DNA of 64,000 bases from Allorhizobium pseudoryzae (GCF_011046245.1 NZ_CP049241.1:1814001-1878000); one strand, 5' to 3'; counted from the stretch's first letter, positions 27,353 to 36,573 are shown. Numbers and translations: made by a program. Notes: a model not told the origin generated them from the sequence alone.

Positions 27353-28101
27353 CGCGCGAGGTGCTTTCCATCCGCGACATGGTCGTGGTGTTTGATGAAT
27401 TCGTGGCGTTGAATGGCGTCAGTCTCAGCGTTGCCGAGGGCGAATCGTTCGGTCTCGTCGGCGAATCCGGTTCCGGCAAATCTACCCTGCTGCGGGCGGT
27501 TGCCGGCCTCAACGTCTTCGAAAGCGGCACGCTGACCGTCTCCGGCAAACGGTATGAAGGCCACCGGCGCGACCGGGATTTTTATCGCACGGTCCAAATG
27601 GTGTTCCAGGATCCGTATGGTTCGCTGCATCCGCGCCAGACGGTGGACCGGCTGCTGCTGGAGCCGCTGGCGATCCATGGCTTTACCGATGTCGATGCCC
27701 GCATTGCCCGCGCGCTTGATGAAGTGGGGTTGGGCTCCGGCTTCCGGTTCCGCTATTCGCACCAGCTCTCCGGTGGCCAGCGCCAACGCATCGCCATTGC
27801 CCGCGCGCTGATCCTCGAGCCAAAAATCCTGCTGCTGGACGAGCCCACCTCGGCGCTCGATGCGTCGATCCAGGCGGAAATCCTCAACCTGCTCGAACAG
27901 GCGCGCAAGGATCGCGGGCTGACCTTCGTGATGGTGAGCCACGATCTCGGTGTCGTCTCCCACATGTGCGACCGGCTGGCCGTGATGCGCAAGGGCGAGA
28001 TGGTGGAGACCGTGTCCGTCGAGGCTCTGGAAAAGCGCGAATTTTCGCAGGATTATACGCGCCAGCTGCTGGTGGCGAGCGAAGGTTTTCGCCGGGCCTG
28101 A
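27349..28101 (+). CDS. Peptide ABC transporter ATP-binding protein (DppF type)
   Basis: 250 residues from the ATG overlapping the preceding stop. Walker A is GESGSGKSTLLRAVAG, the signature is LSGGQRQRIAIARAL, Walker B is ILLLDEPTSALD. It is compact, lacking the oligo_HPY C-terminal extension. It forms the heterodimeric motor with the previous protein. It may also serve the second transporter at 29218-32892, which has no ATPase gene of its own. Confidence 0.93.
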   Translation: MTREVLSIRDMVVVFDEFVALNGVSLSVAEGESFGLVGESGSGKSTLLRAVAGLNVFESGTLTVSGKRYEGHRRDRDFYRTVQMVFQDPYGSLHPRQTVDRLLLEPLAIHGFTDVDARIARALDEVGLGSGFRFRYSHQLSGGQRQRIAIARALILEPKILLLDEPTSALDASIQAEILNLLEQARKDRGLTFVMVSHDLGVVSHMCDRLAVMRKGEMVETVSVEALEKREFSQDYTRQLLVASEGFRRA

Positions 28102-28154
28102 CGATCTGGCCTCTTCGCCTCGGGCAGCCATCGTTTCACCGTGCAGGACCCTTC

Positions 28155-29084
28155 ATGCAGCTTCGCGCCCTCATGTATTTCGACGAACTCGTGCGCACCA
28201 ATTCGATGCGCGCGGCCGCCGAAAACCTCAACGTGGCTCCGACCGCGGTCAGCCGGCAGATCGAGAATCTCGAGCATTATTTCGGCACGGCGCTGGTCGA
28301 ACGCTCGAACCGCGGCATCAAGCTGACGGCGGCAGGTGAGCTTCTGGCGGCGCGCGCTGGGCGCACCCTTCGCGAGCTGGAACATGTGCACCAGCTGATC
28401 GATGACCTCCAGGGCCTGCAGCGGGGCCGGGTGGTGATCTATGCCAATGGCGCAACGGTCGCCAATCTGCTCGCGCCCGTCCTTGCGCAGTTTTCGCTGC
28501 GCTATCCGAAGCTGCGTTTCGAGGTGATGATTACCAGCGCCCGCCAGGCGATCGAAGCGCTGGCGGCGGCGGAGGCCGATCTGGTGGTCACCCTGTTTGC
28601 TCCGAAAATGCCAGGCGTGAAGGTGCGGCTACGCTCGGAAATCACCTATGACGTGATCACCTGGGCCAGCCATCCGGCAGCCGAGCGACCGGAGATCACG
28701 TTGAAGGAGATCGCGGCGCTGCCGCTGGCGCTGCCGGACAAGAGTTTTGGCGCACGCCAGGCCTTTGAGGAGCAGTTCGCCAAGATCGGCGTCGAGCTCG
28801 ATCCGGTCTTCATCACCGGCTCGCTGGAAATGCTGAAGGAACTGGTGCTGCAGCAGGCGGCGGTGACGCTTCTGCCGGCGCTGGCCGTGCAGCGCGAGAT
28901 CCAGTCCGGCCTGATGGCGGCAATCCCGGTGGCCGCTGGCAAGGGCGTCAGAACGGCGATCGACCTCTGTGTGGCGCCGGACCGGCAACTCTCCTTTGCC
29001 GCCGGCAAGCTTGTCGATTTCATCGAGGGCTTCATGCGCGGCGCTGACCGGCCGAAGCCGCGCAAGCCAAAGACTTCCGTGTAG
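28155..29084 (+). CDS. LysR family transcriptional regulator between two peptide transporter operons
   Basis: 309 residues. The N-terminal helix-turn-helix (LMYFDELVRTNSMRAAAENLNVAPTAVSRQIENLEHYFG) is followed by an effector domain starting GRVVIYANGATVANLLAPVLAQF. The start at 28155 gives a standard LysR N-terminus. It sits between the DppF-type gene and the next binding-protein gene, all in the same direction, so it probably regulates one or both peptide transport units. The effector is unknown. Confidence 0.88.
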   Translation: MQLRALMYFDELVRTNSMRAAAENLNVAPTAVSRQIENLEHYFGTALVERSNRGIKLTAAGELLAARAGRTLRELEHVHQLIDDLQGLQRGRVVIYANGATVANLLAPVLAQFSLRYPKLRFEVMITSARQAIEALAAAEADLVVTLFAPKMPGVKVRLRSEITYDVITWASHPAAERPEITLKEIAALPLALPDKSFGARQAFEEQFAKIGVELDPVFITGSLEMLKELVLQQAAVTLLPALAVQREIQSGLMAAIPVAAGKGVRTAIDLCVAPDRQLSFAAGKLVDFIEGFMRGADRPKPRKPKTSV

Positions 29085-29217
29085 CGATTTCGGCTACACA
29101 GGGAACACAAAAATGGTAATTGTGTGTGCGCCTGCGAAGTGCCACTCTCTTCGCATAACCACGTGTCGCTCGGGAGTTTCGCCGCCCGGTGACGCGAAAA
29201 CAAGGGGAATGCCACGT

Positions 29218-30765
29218 ATGGGAAAACCACACATCGGAAGCCAATTCCTTTCCGCAACCACCGCGCTGACGCGCCGAGCCGTGTTTGGCCTTGCCATGGC
29301 CGCCGGCCTGGTGCTTGCCACCCAGATGCCGGCAGAGGCCGCGCCGAAGACGGGCCTCACGCTCGGCATGGCGGTGGAGCCGGCCGGACTTGATCCGACG
29401 ATTGCCGCACCGGTCGCCATCGGCCAGGTGACCTGGCAGAACATTTTCGAAGGTCTCACGACCATCGACCGCAATGGCAAGGTGCAGCCGCAGCTGGCCG
29501 AAAGCTGGACGATCTCGCCGGACGGACTGACCTATACCTTCAAGCTGCGCCAGGGCGTGACCTTCCACAATGGCGAAGTTTTCGACTCCTCCGTCGCCAA
29601 GTTTTCCATCGACCGGGCGCGCGGTGCCGATTCCGTCAATCCGCAGAAGCGCTATTTCGCCTCGATCGACACGATTGAGACGCCGGATGCCGCGACGCTG
29701 GTGCTGAAGCTGAAGCAGCCGGCGGGCAGCCTGCTCTACTGGCTCGGCTGGCCGTCCTCCTCCATCGTCGCGCCGAAATCGGCTGCCGACAACAAGACGA
29801 CGCCGATCGGCACCGGCCCATTCAAGTTCGTCAACTGGACCAAGGGTGCCTCCGTCGAACTGGCCCGCAACCCGGACTACTGGAACAAGGCGGGCGCCGC
29901 CAAGCTCGAAAAGGCCACCTTCCGCTTCATCGCCGATGCGCAGGCGCAGGCCGCGGCGCTGAAGGCCGGTGATGTCGATGCCTTCCCGGAATTCGGTGCG
30001 CCGGAACTGATCGACAGCCTGAAGACGGATGCGCGGCTTGCCACCGTCATCGGCAATACCGAGCTCAAGGTCGTGGCCGGCATGAACAATGCCAAGAAGC
30101 CGTTCGACGACAAGCGCGTGCGCCAGGCGCTGATGATGGCCATTGACCGCCAAGCCGTCATCGACGGCGCGTGGTCCGGTTTCGGCACGCCGATCGGCAG
30201 CCACTACACGCCGAACGATCGTGGTTACGTCGACCTCACGGGCACCTATCCCTATGATCCGCAAAAGGCGAAGGCGCTGCTCGCCGAAGCCGGTTACCCC
30301 AACGGCTTTTCCTTCACCATGAAGTCGCCGCAGATGGCCTATGCCCAGCGTTCCTCGCAGATCCTGCAGGCCATGCTGGCGGAAATCGGCGTGACGATGA
30401 CGATCGAGACCACCGAATTCCCGGCGAAATGGGTGGCGGACGTCTTCAAGGGCGGCAATTTCGACATGACCATCGTCGCCCATGCCGAGCCGATGGACAT
30501 CGATATCTATGCCCGCGACCCCTACTACTTCGCCTACAAGAACCCGGCCTTCAACGAGATCCTGAAGAAGGTGGAAGCAACGTCTGACGCAGCTGAGCAG
30601 GAAAAGCTCTACGGCGAGGCGCAGACGATCCTCGCGACGGATGTGCCGGCGCTCTACCTCTTCGTCATGCCGAAGCTCGGCGTGTGGGACAAGAAGGTGA
30701 TGGGGCTCTGGGAAAACGAGCCGATCCCGTCGAACGTGCTTTCTGAGGTGCACTGGACGGAGTGA
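29218..30765 (+). CDS. Peptide/solute ABC transporter substrate-binding protein
   Basis: 515 residues from ATG 29218 (GGGGA 9 nt upstream); an ATG at 29209 is too close to that site. The N-terminus has LTRRAVFGLAMAAG, a twin-arginine-like signal, cleaved near AEAAP. SBP_bac_5 features are LAESWTISPDGLTYTFKLRQGVTFHNGEVF and GTGPFKFVNWTKGASVELARNPDYWNKAG. It precedes two permease genes and an amidase. The ligand could be a peptide or an amide-containing compound. Confidence 0.9.
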   Translation: MGKPHIGSQFLSATTALTRRAVFGLAMAAGLVLATQMPAEAAPKTGLTLGMAVEPAGLDPTIAAPVAIGQVTWQNIFEGLTTIDRNGKVQPQLAESWTISPDGLTYTFKLRQGVTFHNGEVFDSSVAKFSIDRARGADSVNPQKRYFASIDTIETPDAATLVLKLKQPAGSLLYWLGWPSSSIVAPKSAADNKTTPIGTGPFKFVNWTKGASVELARNPDYWNKAGAAKLEKATFRFIADAQAQAAALKAGDVDAFPEFGAPELIDSLKTDARLATVIGNTELKVVAGMNNAKKPFDDKRVRQALMMAIDRQAVIDGAWSGFGTPIGSHYTPNDRGYVDLTGTYPYDPQKAKALLAEAGYPNGFSFTMKSPQMAYAQRSSQILQAMLAEIGVTMTIETTEFPAKWVADVFKGGNFDMTIVAHAEPMDIDIYARDPYYFAYKNPAFNEILKKVEATSDAAEQEKLYGEAQTILATDVPALYLFVMPKLGVWDKKVMGLWENEPIPSNVLSEVHWTE

Positions 30766-30810
30766 AGTTCTGGTTCGCCGGATCGAGTTAAAGTTGGCTG
30801 AAGGGTCGAT

Positions 30811-30990
30811 ACCCCCTCTGTCCTGCCGGACATCTCCCCCACAAGGGGGGAGATCGGCAAGAGGCCAGCACGCCGGTTTCCTTTTGCGTCGCGCCTGCCG
30901 CAACCGCATCGGGTTGATGGAGGATGGAGAGCGCGCCACGAGTCAATCTCCCCCCTTGTGGGGGAGATGCCCGGCAGGGCAGAGGGGGGT
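30811..30990. repeat. Composite palindromic intergenic element (second repeat class)
   Basis: Two inverted copies (30811-30854 and 30945-30989) of a unit with CATCTCCCCCACAAGGGGGGAGAT-like palindromes flank about 90 bp. It differs in sequence from the 16845 element but has the same design. It separates the binding-protein gene from the permease genes; no gene is seen in 30766-31123. Confidence 0.65.
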
Positions 30991-31123
30991 CACCGCTCTG
31001 CCGTGACCATTCGGGGAAAGTAGCTGGTCCCGACCCATCGGTGATCGGTCGCCCTCACATTCACATTGCATGCCGGTTTCCGGCACTTCATCCTTCGCTC
31101 TTGCGAGCCAGAAGGCACAGGAC

Positions 31124-32074
31124 ATGATTGCGCTTATTTTCCGCCGGTTTGCCGGTCTCATCGTTACCCTGCTGCTGGTCTCCGCCATCATCTTTGCGGT
31201 CATGGACCTTCTGCCGGGTGATCCTGCCTCGGTCATTCTTGGAACGTCCGCGAGCCCCGATACGCTGGCGGCGCTCCAGAAGGAGATGGGCCTCGATCAG
31301 CCACTCGTCGTGCGATACGTCGCCTGGCTCGGCGGCGTGCTGCAGGGCGATTTCGGCAACTCCTATACCTATGGCGTGCCGGTGGCAGGGCTGATCGCCG
31401 AGCGGCTGTCGGTGACGGTGCCGCTGGCGCTGATGGCGGTTTTTCTGTCCATCGCGCTCGCCATTCCGCTGGGCGTTCAGGCGGCGCGGCACCAGAACGG
31501 CGCGTGGGATGTGTTTTCCGGCCTGTTCTCGCATGTCAGTATCGCGGTTCCTGCCTTCTGGGTCGGGCTGCTGTTGATCATCCTCTTCTCCACCACGCTC
31601 GGCTGGCTCCCGGCCGGCGGTTTTCCCGGCTGGGATGCGGGCGTGGTCGAGAGCCTCAAGGCACTGTTCCTGCCGGCGGTGGCGCTGGCCTTGCCGCAGG
31701 CGGGTGTGCTGATGCGCGTCACGCGGTCTGCCGTTCTGGAGGTGATGAACGAGGATTTCGTCCGCACCGCCCGCGCCAAGGGCTTGTCCGAGCAGACCGC
31801 TCTCTGGCGGCATGCTGTGCCCAATGCGCTGATCCCGGTCGTCACCATGCTCGGCCTGCAGTTCACCTTCCTGATTGCCGGTGCCGTTCTGGTGGAAAAC
31901 GTCTTCAACCTGCCGGGCGTCGGTCGGCTTGCCTATCAGGCGCTCTCCCAGCGCGATGTCGTCGTCATGCAGGATGTCGTGCTGTTCTTCTCCGGTCTTG
32001 TGATCCTCATGAATTTCCTCGTCGATCTTGCCTATCTCGTCATTGATCCCCGGCTTCGGGCGGGAGTGCGCTGA
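31124..32074 (+). CDS. Peptide ABC transporter permease (DppB type), second system
   Basis: 316 residues. ATG 31124 gives MIALIFRRFAGLIVTLLLVSAIIFAVMDLLPGDPA, a typical DppB N-terminus. The EAA loop is NEDFVRTARAKGLSEQTALWRHAVPNALIPVV. It is co-oriented with the binding protein across the repeat element and overlaps the next permease gene by one base (TGATG). Confidence 0.92.
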   Translation: MIALIFRRFAGLIVTLLLVSAIIFAVMDLLPGDPASVILGTSASPDTLAALQKEMGLDQPLVVRYVAWLGGVLQGDFGNSYTYGVPVAGLIAERLSVTVPLALMAVFLSIALAIPLGVQAARHQNGAWDVFSGLFSHVSIAVPAFWVGLLLIILFSTTLGWLPAGGFPGWDAGVVESLKALFLPAVALALPQAGVLMRVTRSAVLEVMNEDFVRTARAKGLSEQTALWRHAVPNALIPVVTMLGLQFTFLIAGAVLVENVFNLPGVGRLAYQALSQRDVVVMQDVVLFFSGLVILMNFLVDLAYLVIDPRLRAGVR

Positions 32075-32892
32075 TGACTTTCCTCATGCGTCGCCCCACC
32101 TTTTCGATCGGCCTTGTGATTACGCTGACGCTGATTGCCATTGCGCTCGTTTCGCTCGTCTGGACGCCCATGTCGCCGACGAAGATGCAGATCGTCCACA
32201 AGCTGAAACCGCCCTTGGCGCAGGGCTTTCTTGGAACCGACCAGTTCGGCCGCGATGTCGCCTCCATGCTGATGGTCGGCGCTTGGAATTCGCTCTCCAC
32301 CTCGCTTCTCGCGGTTGCGATCGGCGCAACGCTCGGTACCGGCGTCGGTGTCATCGTCGCGGCGATCCGGGGCGTGACGGAAACCATCGTCATGCGCGTC
32401 TGCGATATCATCTTCGCCGTGCCGCCCATCCTGTCGGCCATGCTGCTCGGGGCCTTCATCGGCTCCGGTCGCTTCACGGCCATCATTGCGATCGCCGTTT
32501 TCATGGTGCCGGTCTTTGCCAGGCTGACGCTCGGGGCCGCCCGGCAGATCTGGACGCGCGATTACGTGACGGCTGCCATCGGCATGGGACGCAACCGGGC
32601 GAAGATCACCGTCGTGCATGTGCTGCCGAATATCGCCAACCAGATCATCGTGCAGGTGACGATCCAGCTGGGTCTCGCGATCCTGACTGAGGCGGGGCTC
32701 AGCTTCCTCGGGCTCGGCATGCCGCTGGGGGCGCCGACCTGGGGCCGCATGCTGTCCGACGCGCAGACCTTCCTCGGCCAGGCGCCGTGGCTGGCGCTCT
32801 TGCCGGGCCTTGCCATCGCGCTCGCCGTTATGGGCCTCAACATGCTGGGCGATGGCCTGCGCGACCTGCTCGATCCCCGCGACCAAACCTGA
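32074..32892 (+). CDS. Peptide ABC transporter permease (DppC type), second system
   Basis: 272 residues, DppC type: GTDQFGRDVASMLMVGA and the EAA region TRDYVTAAIGMGRNRAKITVVHVLPNIANQI, ending LNMLGDGLRDLLDPRDQT. No ATP-binding gene follows. The next gene is an amidase, so the permease pair probably borrows the motor encoded at 26519-28101 or one elsewhere. Confidence 0.93.
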   Translation: MTFLMRRPTFSIGLVITLTLIAIALVSLVWTPMSPTKMQIVHKLKPPLAQGFLGTDQFGRDVASMLMVGAWNSLSTSLLAVAIGATLGTGVGVIVAAIRGVTETIVMRVCDIIFAVPPILSAMLLGAFIGSGRFTAIIAIAVFMVPVFARLTLGAARQIWTRDYVTAAIGMGRNRAKITVVHVLPNIANQIIVQVTIQLGLAILTEAGLSFLGLGMPLGAPTWGRMLSDAQTFLGQAPWLALLPGLAIALAVMGLNMLGDGLRDLLDPRDQT

Positions 32893-32919
32893 ATTTTTCA
32901 CCAGAACGAAGACATCGCC

Positions 32920-34314
32920 ATGAATGAATTGCTGACGCTGACCATCCGGCAGGTCCGGGACCTCTATGCCCGCAAGAGCCTGTCACCGCTCGAATACTGG
33001 CAGGCGGTGGAGGAGCGCATCGCCGCTTTCGAACCGCATGTGCAGGCGCTCTATCTTTATGATCCGGAGAAGGCCCGCGACCAGGCGAAAGCCTCGACCG
33101 AGCGCTGGCAGAGCGGCGAGATGCTCGGCATTCTCGACGGCATTCCGTTGACGCTGAAGGAGTTGATCGCCACCAAGGGCGATCCGGTGCCGCTGGGGAC
33201 AAAGGCGGTCGAACTGGTGCCGGCGGCAGACGATGCGCCGATCGCCGCCCGCTGCCGGGAAGACGGTGCGGTGATCTTTGCCAAGACCACCTGCCCGGAT
33301 TACGGCATGCTCTCCTCCGGCCTCTCCAGCTTTCACAAGCTGAGCCGCAACCCGTGGGACCTCAGCCAGAACCCTGGCGGATCGAGCGCCGGCGCTTCCG
33401 CTGCCGCCGCTGCGGGTTTCGGTCCCTTGCACATCGGCACCGATATCGGCGGGTCGGTGCGGCTTCCCGCCGGTTGGACCGGCATCTTCGGCTTCAAACC
33501 CAGCCAGGGCCGCATCCCGGTCGATCCCTATTATGTCGGCCGCTGCGCCGGGCCGATGACCCGCTTCGTCGAGGATGCGGCACTCTCCATGGAACCGCTG
33601 TCGCGGCCCGACTGGCGCGACGGCACCTCATTGCCGCCAAACAGTTTTGACTGGCTGGATCTCGATCTCGACCTCACCGGCCTCAAGATCGGCCTGATGC
33701 TGGATGCGGGAACCGGGCTTGCCGCGGAAGACGAGGTGAAGGACGCGGTGGTGGCCGCGGCGCGGCTGTTCGAGCAGGCCGGTGCGGAGATCGTGCCCGT
33801 CGGGCCGGTGATTACGCGGGCAATGCTGGATGGTCTCGACAACTTCTGGCGCGCGCGCTTCTGGGGCGATATCGCCGGCATGGACCAGGCGCGCCAGAGC
33901 CAGATCCTGCCGTACATTTTCGACTGGGCAAAGGGCGGCGAACATGTCTCCGGCGTCGATGCGGTGCGGGGTTTCAACCAGACGATCGAGATGCGCAAGA
34001 CCTGCGGAAAACTGTTCACCAGCGTTGATGCGGTGATTTCGCCCACCAATCCGGTCGTCTCCTATCCAGCGGAATGGGCCTCTCCGACCAACGATCCGGC
34101 GGCTCCGTTCGAACATATCGCCTTCACCGTGCCGTGGAACATGTCGGAACAGCCGGCATCGTCCATCAATTGCGGCTTCTCGAAAAGCGGCATGCCGATC
34201 GGCCTGCAGATCGTCGGCCCGCGCTATGCCGATCTGTTCGTGCTGAAACTGTCGAAGGCGTTTGAAACCATGTCGGGCGGTGTGACGCACTGGCCGGAGC
34301 CACCGCTGGCTTGA
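32920..34314 (+). CDS. Amidase (amidase signature family)
   Basis: 464 residues. The Ser-cisSer-Lys triad is visible: Lys80 in PLTLKELIATKG, cis-Ser155 in NPGGSSAGAS and nucleophile Ser179 in GTDIGGSVRLPAG, with the 24-residue spacing of the family. There is no signal peptide, so it hydrolyses amide bonds in the cytoplasm. It is the last gene of the second transporter unit (27-nt gap), implying that the imported compound is an amide or short peptide derivative. The substrate cannot be assigned. Confidence 0.92.
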   Translation: MNELLTLTIRQVRDLYARKSLSPLEYWQAVEERIAAFEPHVQALYLYDPEKARDQAKASTERWQSGEMLGILDGIPLTLKELIATKGDPVPLGTKAVELVPAADDAPIAARCREDGAVIFAKTTCPDYGMLSSGLSSFHKLSRNPWDLSQNPGGSSAGASAAAAAGFGPLHIGTDIGGSVRLPAGWTGIFGFKPSQGRIPVDPYYVGRCAGPMTRFVEDAALSMEPLSRPDWRDGTSLPPNSFDWLDLDLDLTGLKIGLMLDAGTGLAAEDEVKDAVVAAARLFEQAGAEIVPVGPVITRAMLDGLDNFWRARFWGDIAGMDQARQSQILPYIFDWAKGGEHVSGVDAVRGFNQTIEMRKTCGKLFTSVDAVISPTNPVVSYPAEWASPTNDPAAPFEHIAFTVPWNMSEQPASSINCGFSKSGMPIGLQIVGPRYADLFVLKLSKAFETMSGGVTHWPEPPLA

Positions 34315-34349
34315 TTTCCCTCAACGTCCGACCGCGTTGCTCAGGCTAT

Positions 34350-34374
34350 GGAACAAAATCGTCCGATCCTCGTT
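34350..34374 (+). promoter_or_regulatory. EcfG-type promoter for the DUF883-holin-dps genes
   Basis: GGAAC (34350-34354), 16 nt, CGTT (34371-34374): an exact consensus match, 81 nt before the ATG at 34456. Confidence 0.75.
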
Positions 34375-34455
34375 GACCGGGCGAATAAGCGACGGGTGGA
34401 CGGCCCGCGCTTCCCGGCCGGCTCTCGACCGGCCCTGTTCCTCAAGGAGAACGTG

Positions 34456-34782
34456 ATGTCGATGAATTCGCCGAATGATTTTTCGCGGTCCGGTTCGCAG
34501 GCAGATGTCGAGCGCCAGTTGCAGCAGTTGCGGGAAGACATCGCGGCGCTCGCCAAGGCTGTTGCCGCAGCGGGCTCGAACAAGGCGGATGACCTGAAGT
34601 CGAAGGCACGCCGTGCCTCGAACGATGCGATGGATGCCTCTGCCCAGATGATGGATGCCGCCCGCGCGCAGGCCATGTCGATGGAGAAGGACCTGGAGCG
34701 GCAGATCCGCACCAAGCCGCTGCAGTCGGTGGCGATCGCCGCCGGTCTCGGCTTCCTCTTCGCGCTCCTGTCGCGCCGCTAA
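34456..34782 (+). CDS. DUF883/ElaB-like membrane-anchored protein
   Basis: 108 residues. An amphipathic helical N-terminal part (DVERQLQQLREDIAALAKAVAAAG) precedes a C-terminal membrane segment (QSVAIAAGLGFLFALLSRR), the layout of ElaB/YqjD/DUF883 proteins, which associate with the inner membrane and in enterics with ribosomes during stationary phase. AAGGAGA precedes ATG 34456; an earlier in-frame ATG at 34348 would start within the promoter and is rejected. It is the first gene of a probable stress operon with a holin-like gene and dps. Confidence 0.85.
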   Translation: MSMNSPNDFSRSGSQADVERQLQQLREDIAALAKAVAAAGSNKADDLKSKARRASNDAMDASAQMMDAARAQAMSMEKDLERQIRTKPLQSVAIAAGLGFLFALLSRR

Positions 34783-34783
34783 C

Positions 34784-35230
34784 ATGGCGCGCCTGTTGCC
34801 AATGCTGGCATCGCTGCTCTCGGTCGATATCAGCCTGATGGTCCAGCGGACGCGTCGCAATGCCATTCTTTATGCGATTGCAGCGCTGTTTCTCCTCACG
34901 GCCTACGGTGCGGGTGTTGGAGCGCTGATCGTCTGGCTGAGCACGCGGATGGATGCGGCGGCCGCGTTCGGGGTTGTGGCGGGGATCTCCCTGCTGATCG
35001 TCCTCATCGTGCTGCTCATCGTTACGGTGAAGAACCGGGCGGACGAACGCCGTCGGCGCGAGGCTGCGGCCAACAACCGTGCGCTTTTGATGACCACGGC
35101 CGTATCGCTGCTGCCGGTGATGATGAAATCGCGCCCACTGATGGCCGCCGCCGTGACCGGCGGGATCGCGCTCTTTGCCCTGCGCATGATGGGTGGGTCC
35201 GGCGATGGGGCTGGAACACCCGACGCCTGA
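34784..35230 (+). CDS. Phage-holin-like (DUF1469 type) inner membrane protein
   Basis: 148 residues with two adjoining hydrophobic helices (about 27-50 and 58-82), a charged stretch NRADERRRREAAANNR and two further hydrophobic segments near the C-terminus. Proteins of this type are often named putative actinobacterial holin-X or phage holin family but commonly sit beside ElaB/DUF883-like genes and are probably envelope stress proteins, not phage lysis factors. It starts 1 nt after the DUF883 stop, so the two are coupled. Confidence 0.75.
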   Translation: MARLLPMLASLLSVDISLMVQRTRRNAILYAIAALFLLTAYGAGVGALIVWLSTRMDAAAAFGVVAGISLLIVLIVLLIVTVKNRADERRRREAAANNRALLMTTAVSLLPVMMKSRPLMAAAVTGGIALFALRMMGGSGDGAGTPDA

Positions 35231-35262
35231 CCTGAATGAAGATCTCAAAAGGAGAACCGACC

Positions 35263-35775
35263 ATGGCACAAGCTTCTGCTGTCCTGAAGCCGAAATCCCA
35301 CGATGAGAACATCAATATCGGCCTTGCCAAGGCCTATCGCGAGACCATGGCCGAGAGCCTGTCCGAGATCCTGGCTGCCACCTATCGGCTGACGATCAAG
35401 AGCCATGTCTACCATTGGAACGTGGTTGGCCCGCTGTTCAAGCCGCTGCACGAGCTGACCGAAGAGCATTACAACGCGCTGTTCGAAGCCGCCGATATCA
35501 TTGCGGAGCGTATCCGTGCGCTGGGTCATCTGGCGCCGGCCTCGCTTGGCGAAGCGGCAGGCTTTGCGCCGAAGGCCGCTGATGTGGGCAAGTTTACCGC
35601 CGTCTCGATGGTCAATGATCTGGTCGCCGATCATGAAGCGGCCGTGAAGACCATGCGCAAGGCGGCAGGGCAGGCCGATGAGGCAGGCGACGTCGTGACC
35701 GCCGACATGCTCACCGACCGCCTGACCTTCCACGAAAAGGCCTTGTGGATGCTGCGCGCCATCATCGCCGAATAA
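35263..35775 (+). CDS. dps: Dps-like ferritin, DNA protection during starvation/oxidative stress
   Basis: 170 residues. The Dps ferroxidase motif region is KSHVYHWNVVGPLFKPLHELTEEHYNALFEAADIIAERIRALG, with the His and acidic residues of the inter-subunit iron site. The N-terminus has a short Lys-containing tail. It forms a dodecamer that oxidises and stores iron with peroxide and can coat DNA. AAAGGAGA lies 10 nt before the ATG. It lies 32 nt downstream of the holin-like gene and is probably transcribed from the EcfG promoter at 34350. Confidence 0.92.
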   Translation: MAQASAVLKPKSHDENINIGLAKAYRETMAESLSEILAATYRLTIKSHVYHWNVVGPLFKPLHELTEEHYNALFEAADIIAERIRALGHLAPASLGEAAGFAPKAADVGKFTAVSMVNDLVADHEAAVKTMRKAAGQADEAGDVVTADMLTDRLTFHEKALWMLRAIIAE

Positions 35776-35814
35776 GCTCAGCCGGATTTGCTTGTTATTT
35801 TTCGCAGCGCTCTT

Positions 35815-36573
35815 TCAGATGAAGGGGCGCTGTTCTTCGTTGAGCGGTCGCCAGCCGGCGATGGATTGCAGGCGCTCGCGATTGAGCACTTCGGATCCAC
35901 GATCCAGCCAGCGCACAGCCCCCATGTCGGCAAGCTTGCGCAATGTCTTGTTGGTGTGCACCAGCGACAGGCCGAGCGTGTCGGCCACGTGCTGCTGGGT
36001 CAGCGGCAGGATCGCCGGTCCCTCCTCGCTAAAGACCCCGGTCGAATAGGCGCGGTAATCCAGGAAGGAGAGGAGGTAGGCCGCCCGCTCCAGCGCCGTA
36101 CGGCGCCCGATGCTGAGGAGGTGTTCGTCCAGCATGGATTCCTCGCGGGAGGCGATCCAGGTCAGATCGTAGGCAAGCGACGGGTGGTTCTGAAACAGCG
36201 TCACCAGTTTTTCCCGTTCGAAGATACAGAGCGTCACGCGCGTGAGCGCTTCGACCGAATGCTGCATCTCCCGCATCAGGTTTCCCTGTAGGCCGACGAG
36301 ATCGCCGGGCAGGATATAATTGAGGATCTGACGGCGTCCGTCTTCCAGAATCTTGTATCGGAAGCTCCAGCCAGCGAGCGCGGTATAGAGCTGAGGATGC
36401 TCTTCGCCTTCGGAGATGATCGTGGCGCCTGGATCGACGGCCAATTCGCCGAATTTGAAGCTGCTGACAAAGGCGAGTTGATGATCCGTGAAATCGCGGA
36501 ATTTCTCTCGCCGCCGCAGCGGGCAGAATTCGCAGGGAACTCTGGGCGGGATCAGTGGTTTGGAAGCTACCAT
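35815..36573 (-). CDS. Crp/Fnr family transcriptional regulator
   Basis: 252 residues from ATG 36573 (a TTG at 36579 is an alternative). The cyclic-nucleotide-binding-like domain (about 40-150; GATIISEGEEHPQLYTALAG, ILPGDLVGLQGNL) is followed by a C-terminal helix-turn-helix (LPLTQQHVADTLGLSLVHTNKTLRKLADMGAV). A CEFCPLR motif near the N-terminus is reminiscent of FNR-like cysteines, but the full four-Cys iron-sulfur set is not present. It sits between dps and the ecfG locus; the ligand is unknown. It is convergent with dps and divergent from the receiver gene. Confidence 0.88.
   Translation of the reverse strand: MVASKPLIPPRVPCEFCPLRRREKFRDFTDHQLAFVSSFKFGELAVDPGATIISEGEEHPQLYTALAGWSFRYKILEDGRRQILNYILPGDLVGLQGNLMREMQHSVEALTRVTLCIFEREKLVTLFQNHPSLAYDLTWIASREESMLDEHLLSIGRRTALERAAYLLSFLDYRAYSTGVFSEEGPAILPLTQQHVADTLGLSLVHTNKTLRKLADMGAVRWLDRGSEVLNRERLQSIAGWRPLNEEQRPFI

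Noticed and set aside
34784..35230. Holin-like gene as evidence of a prophage
   Set aside because: No other phage genes nearby; this family commonly accompanies ElaB/DUF883-type stress genes.
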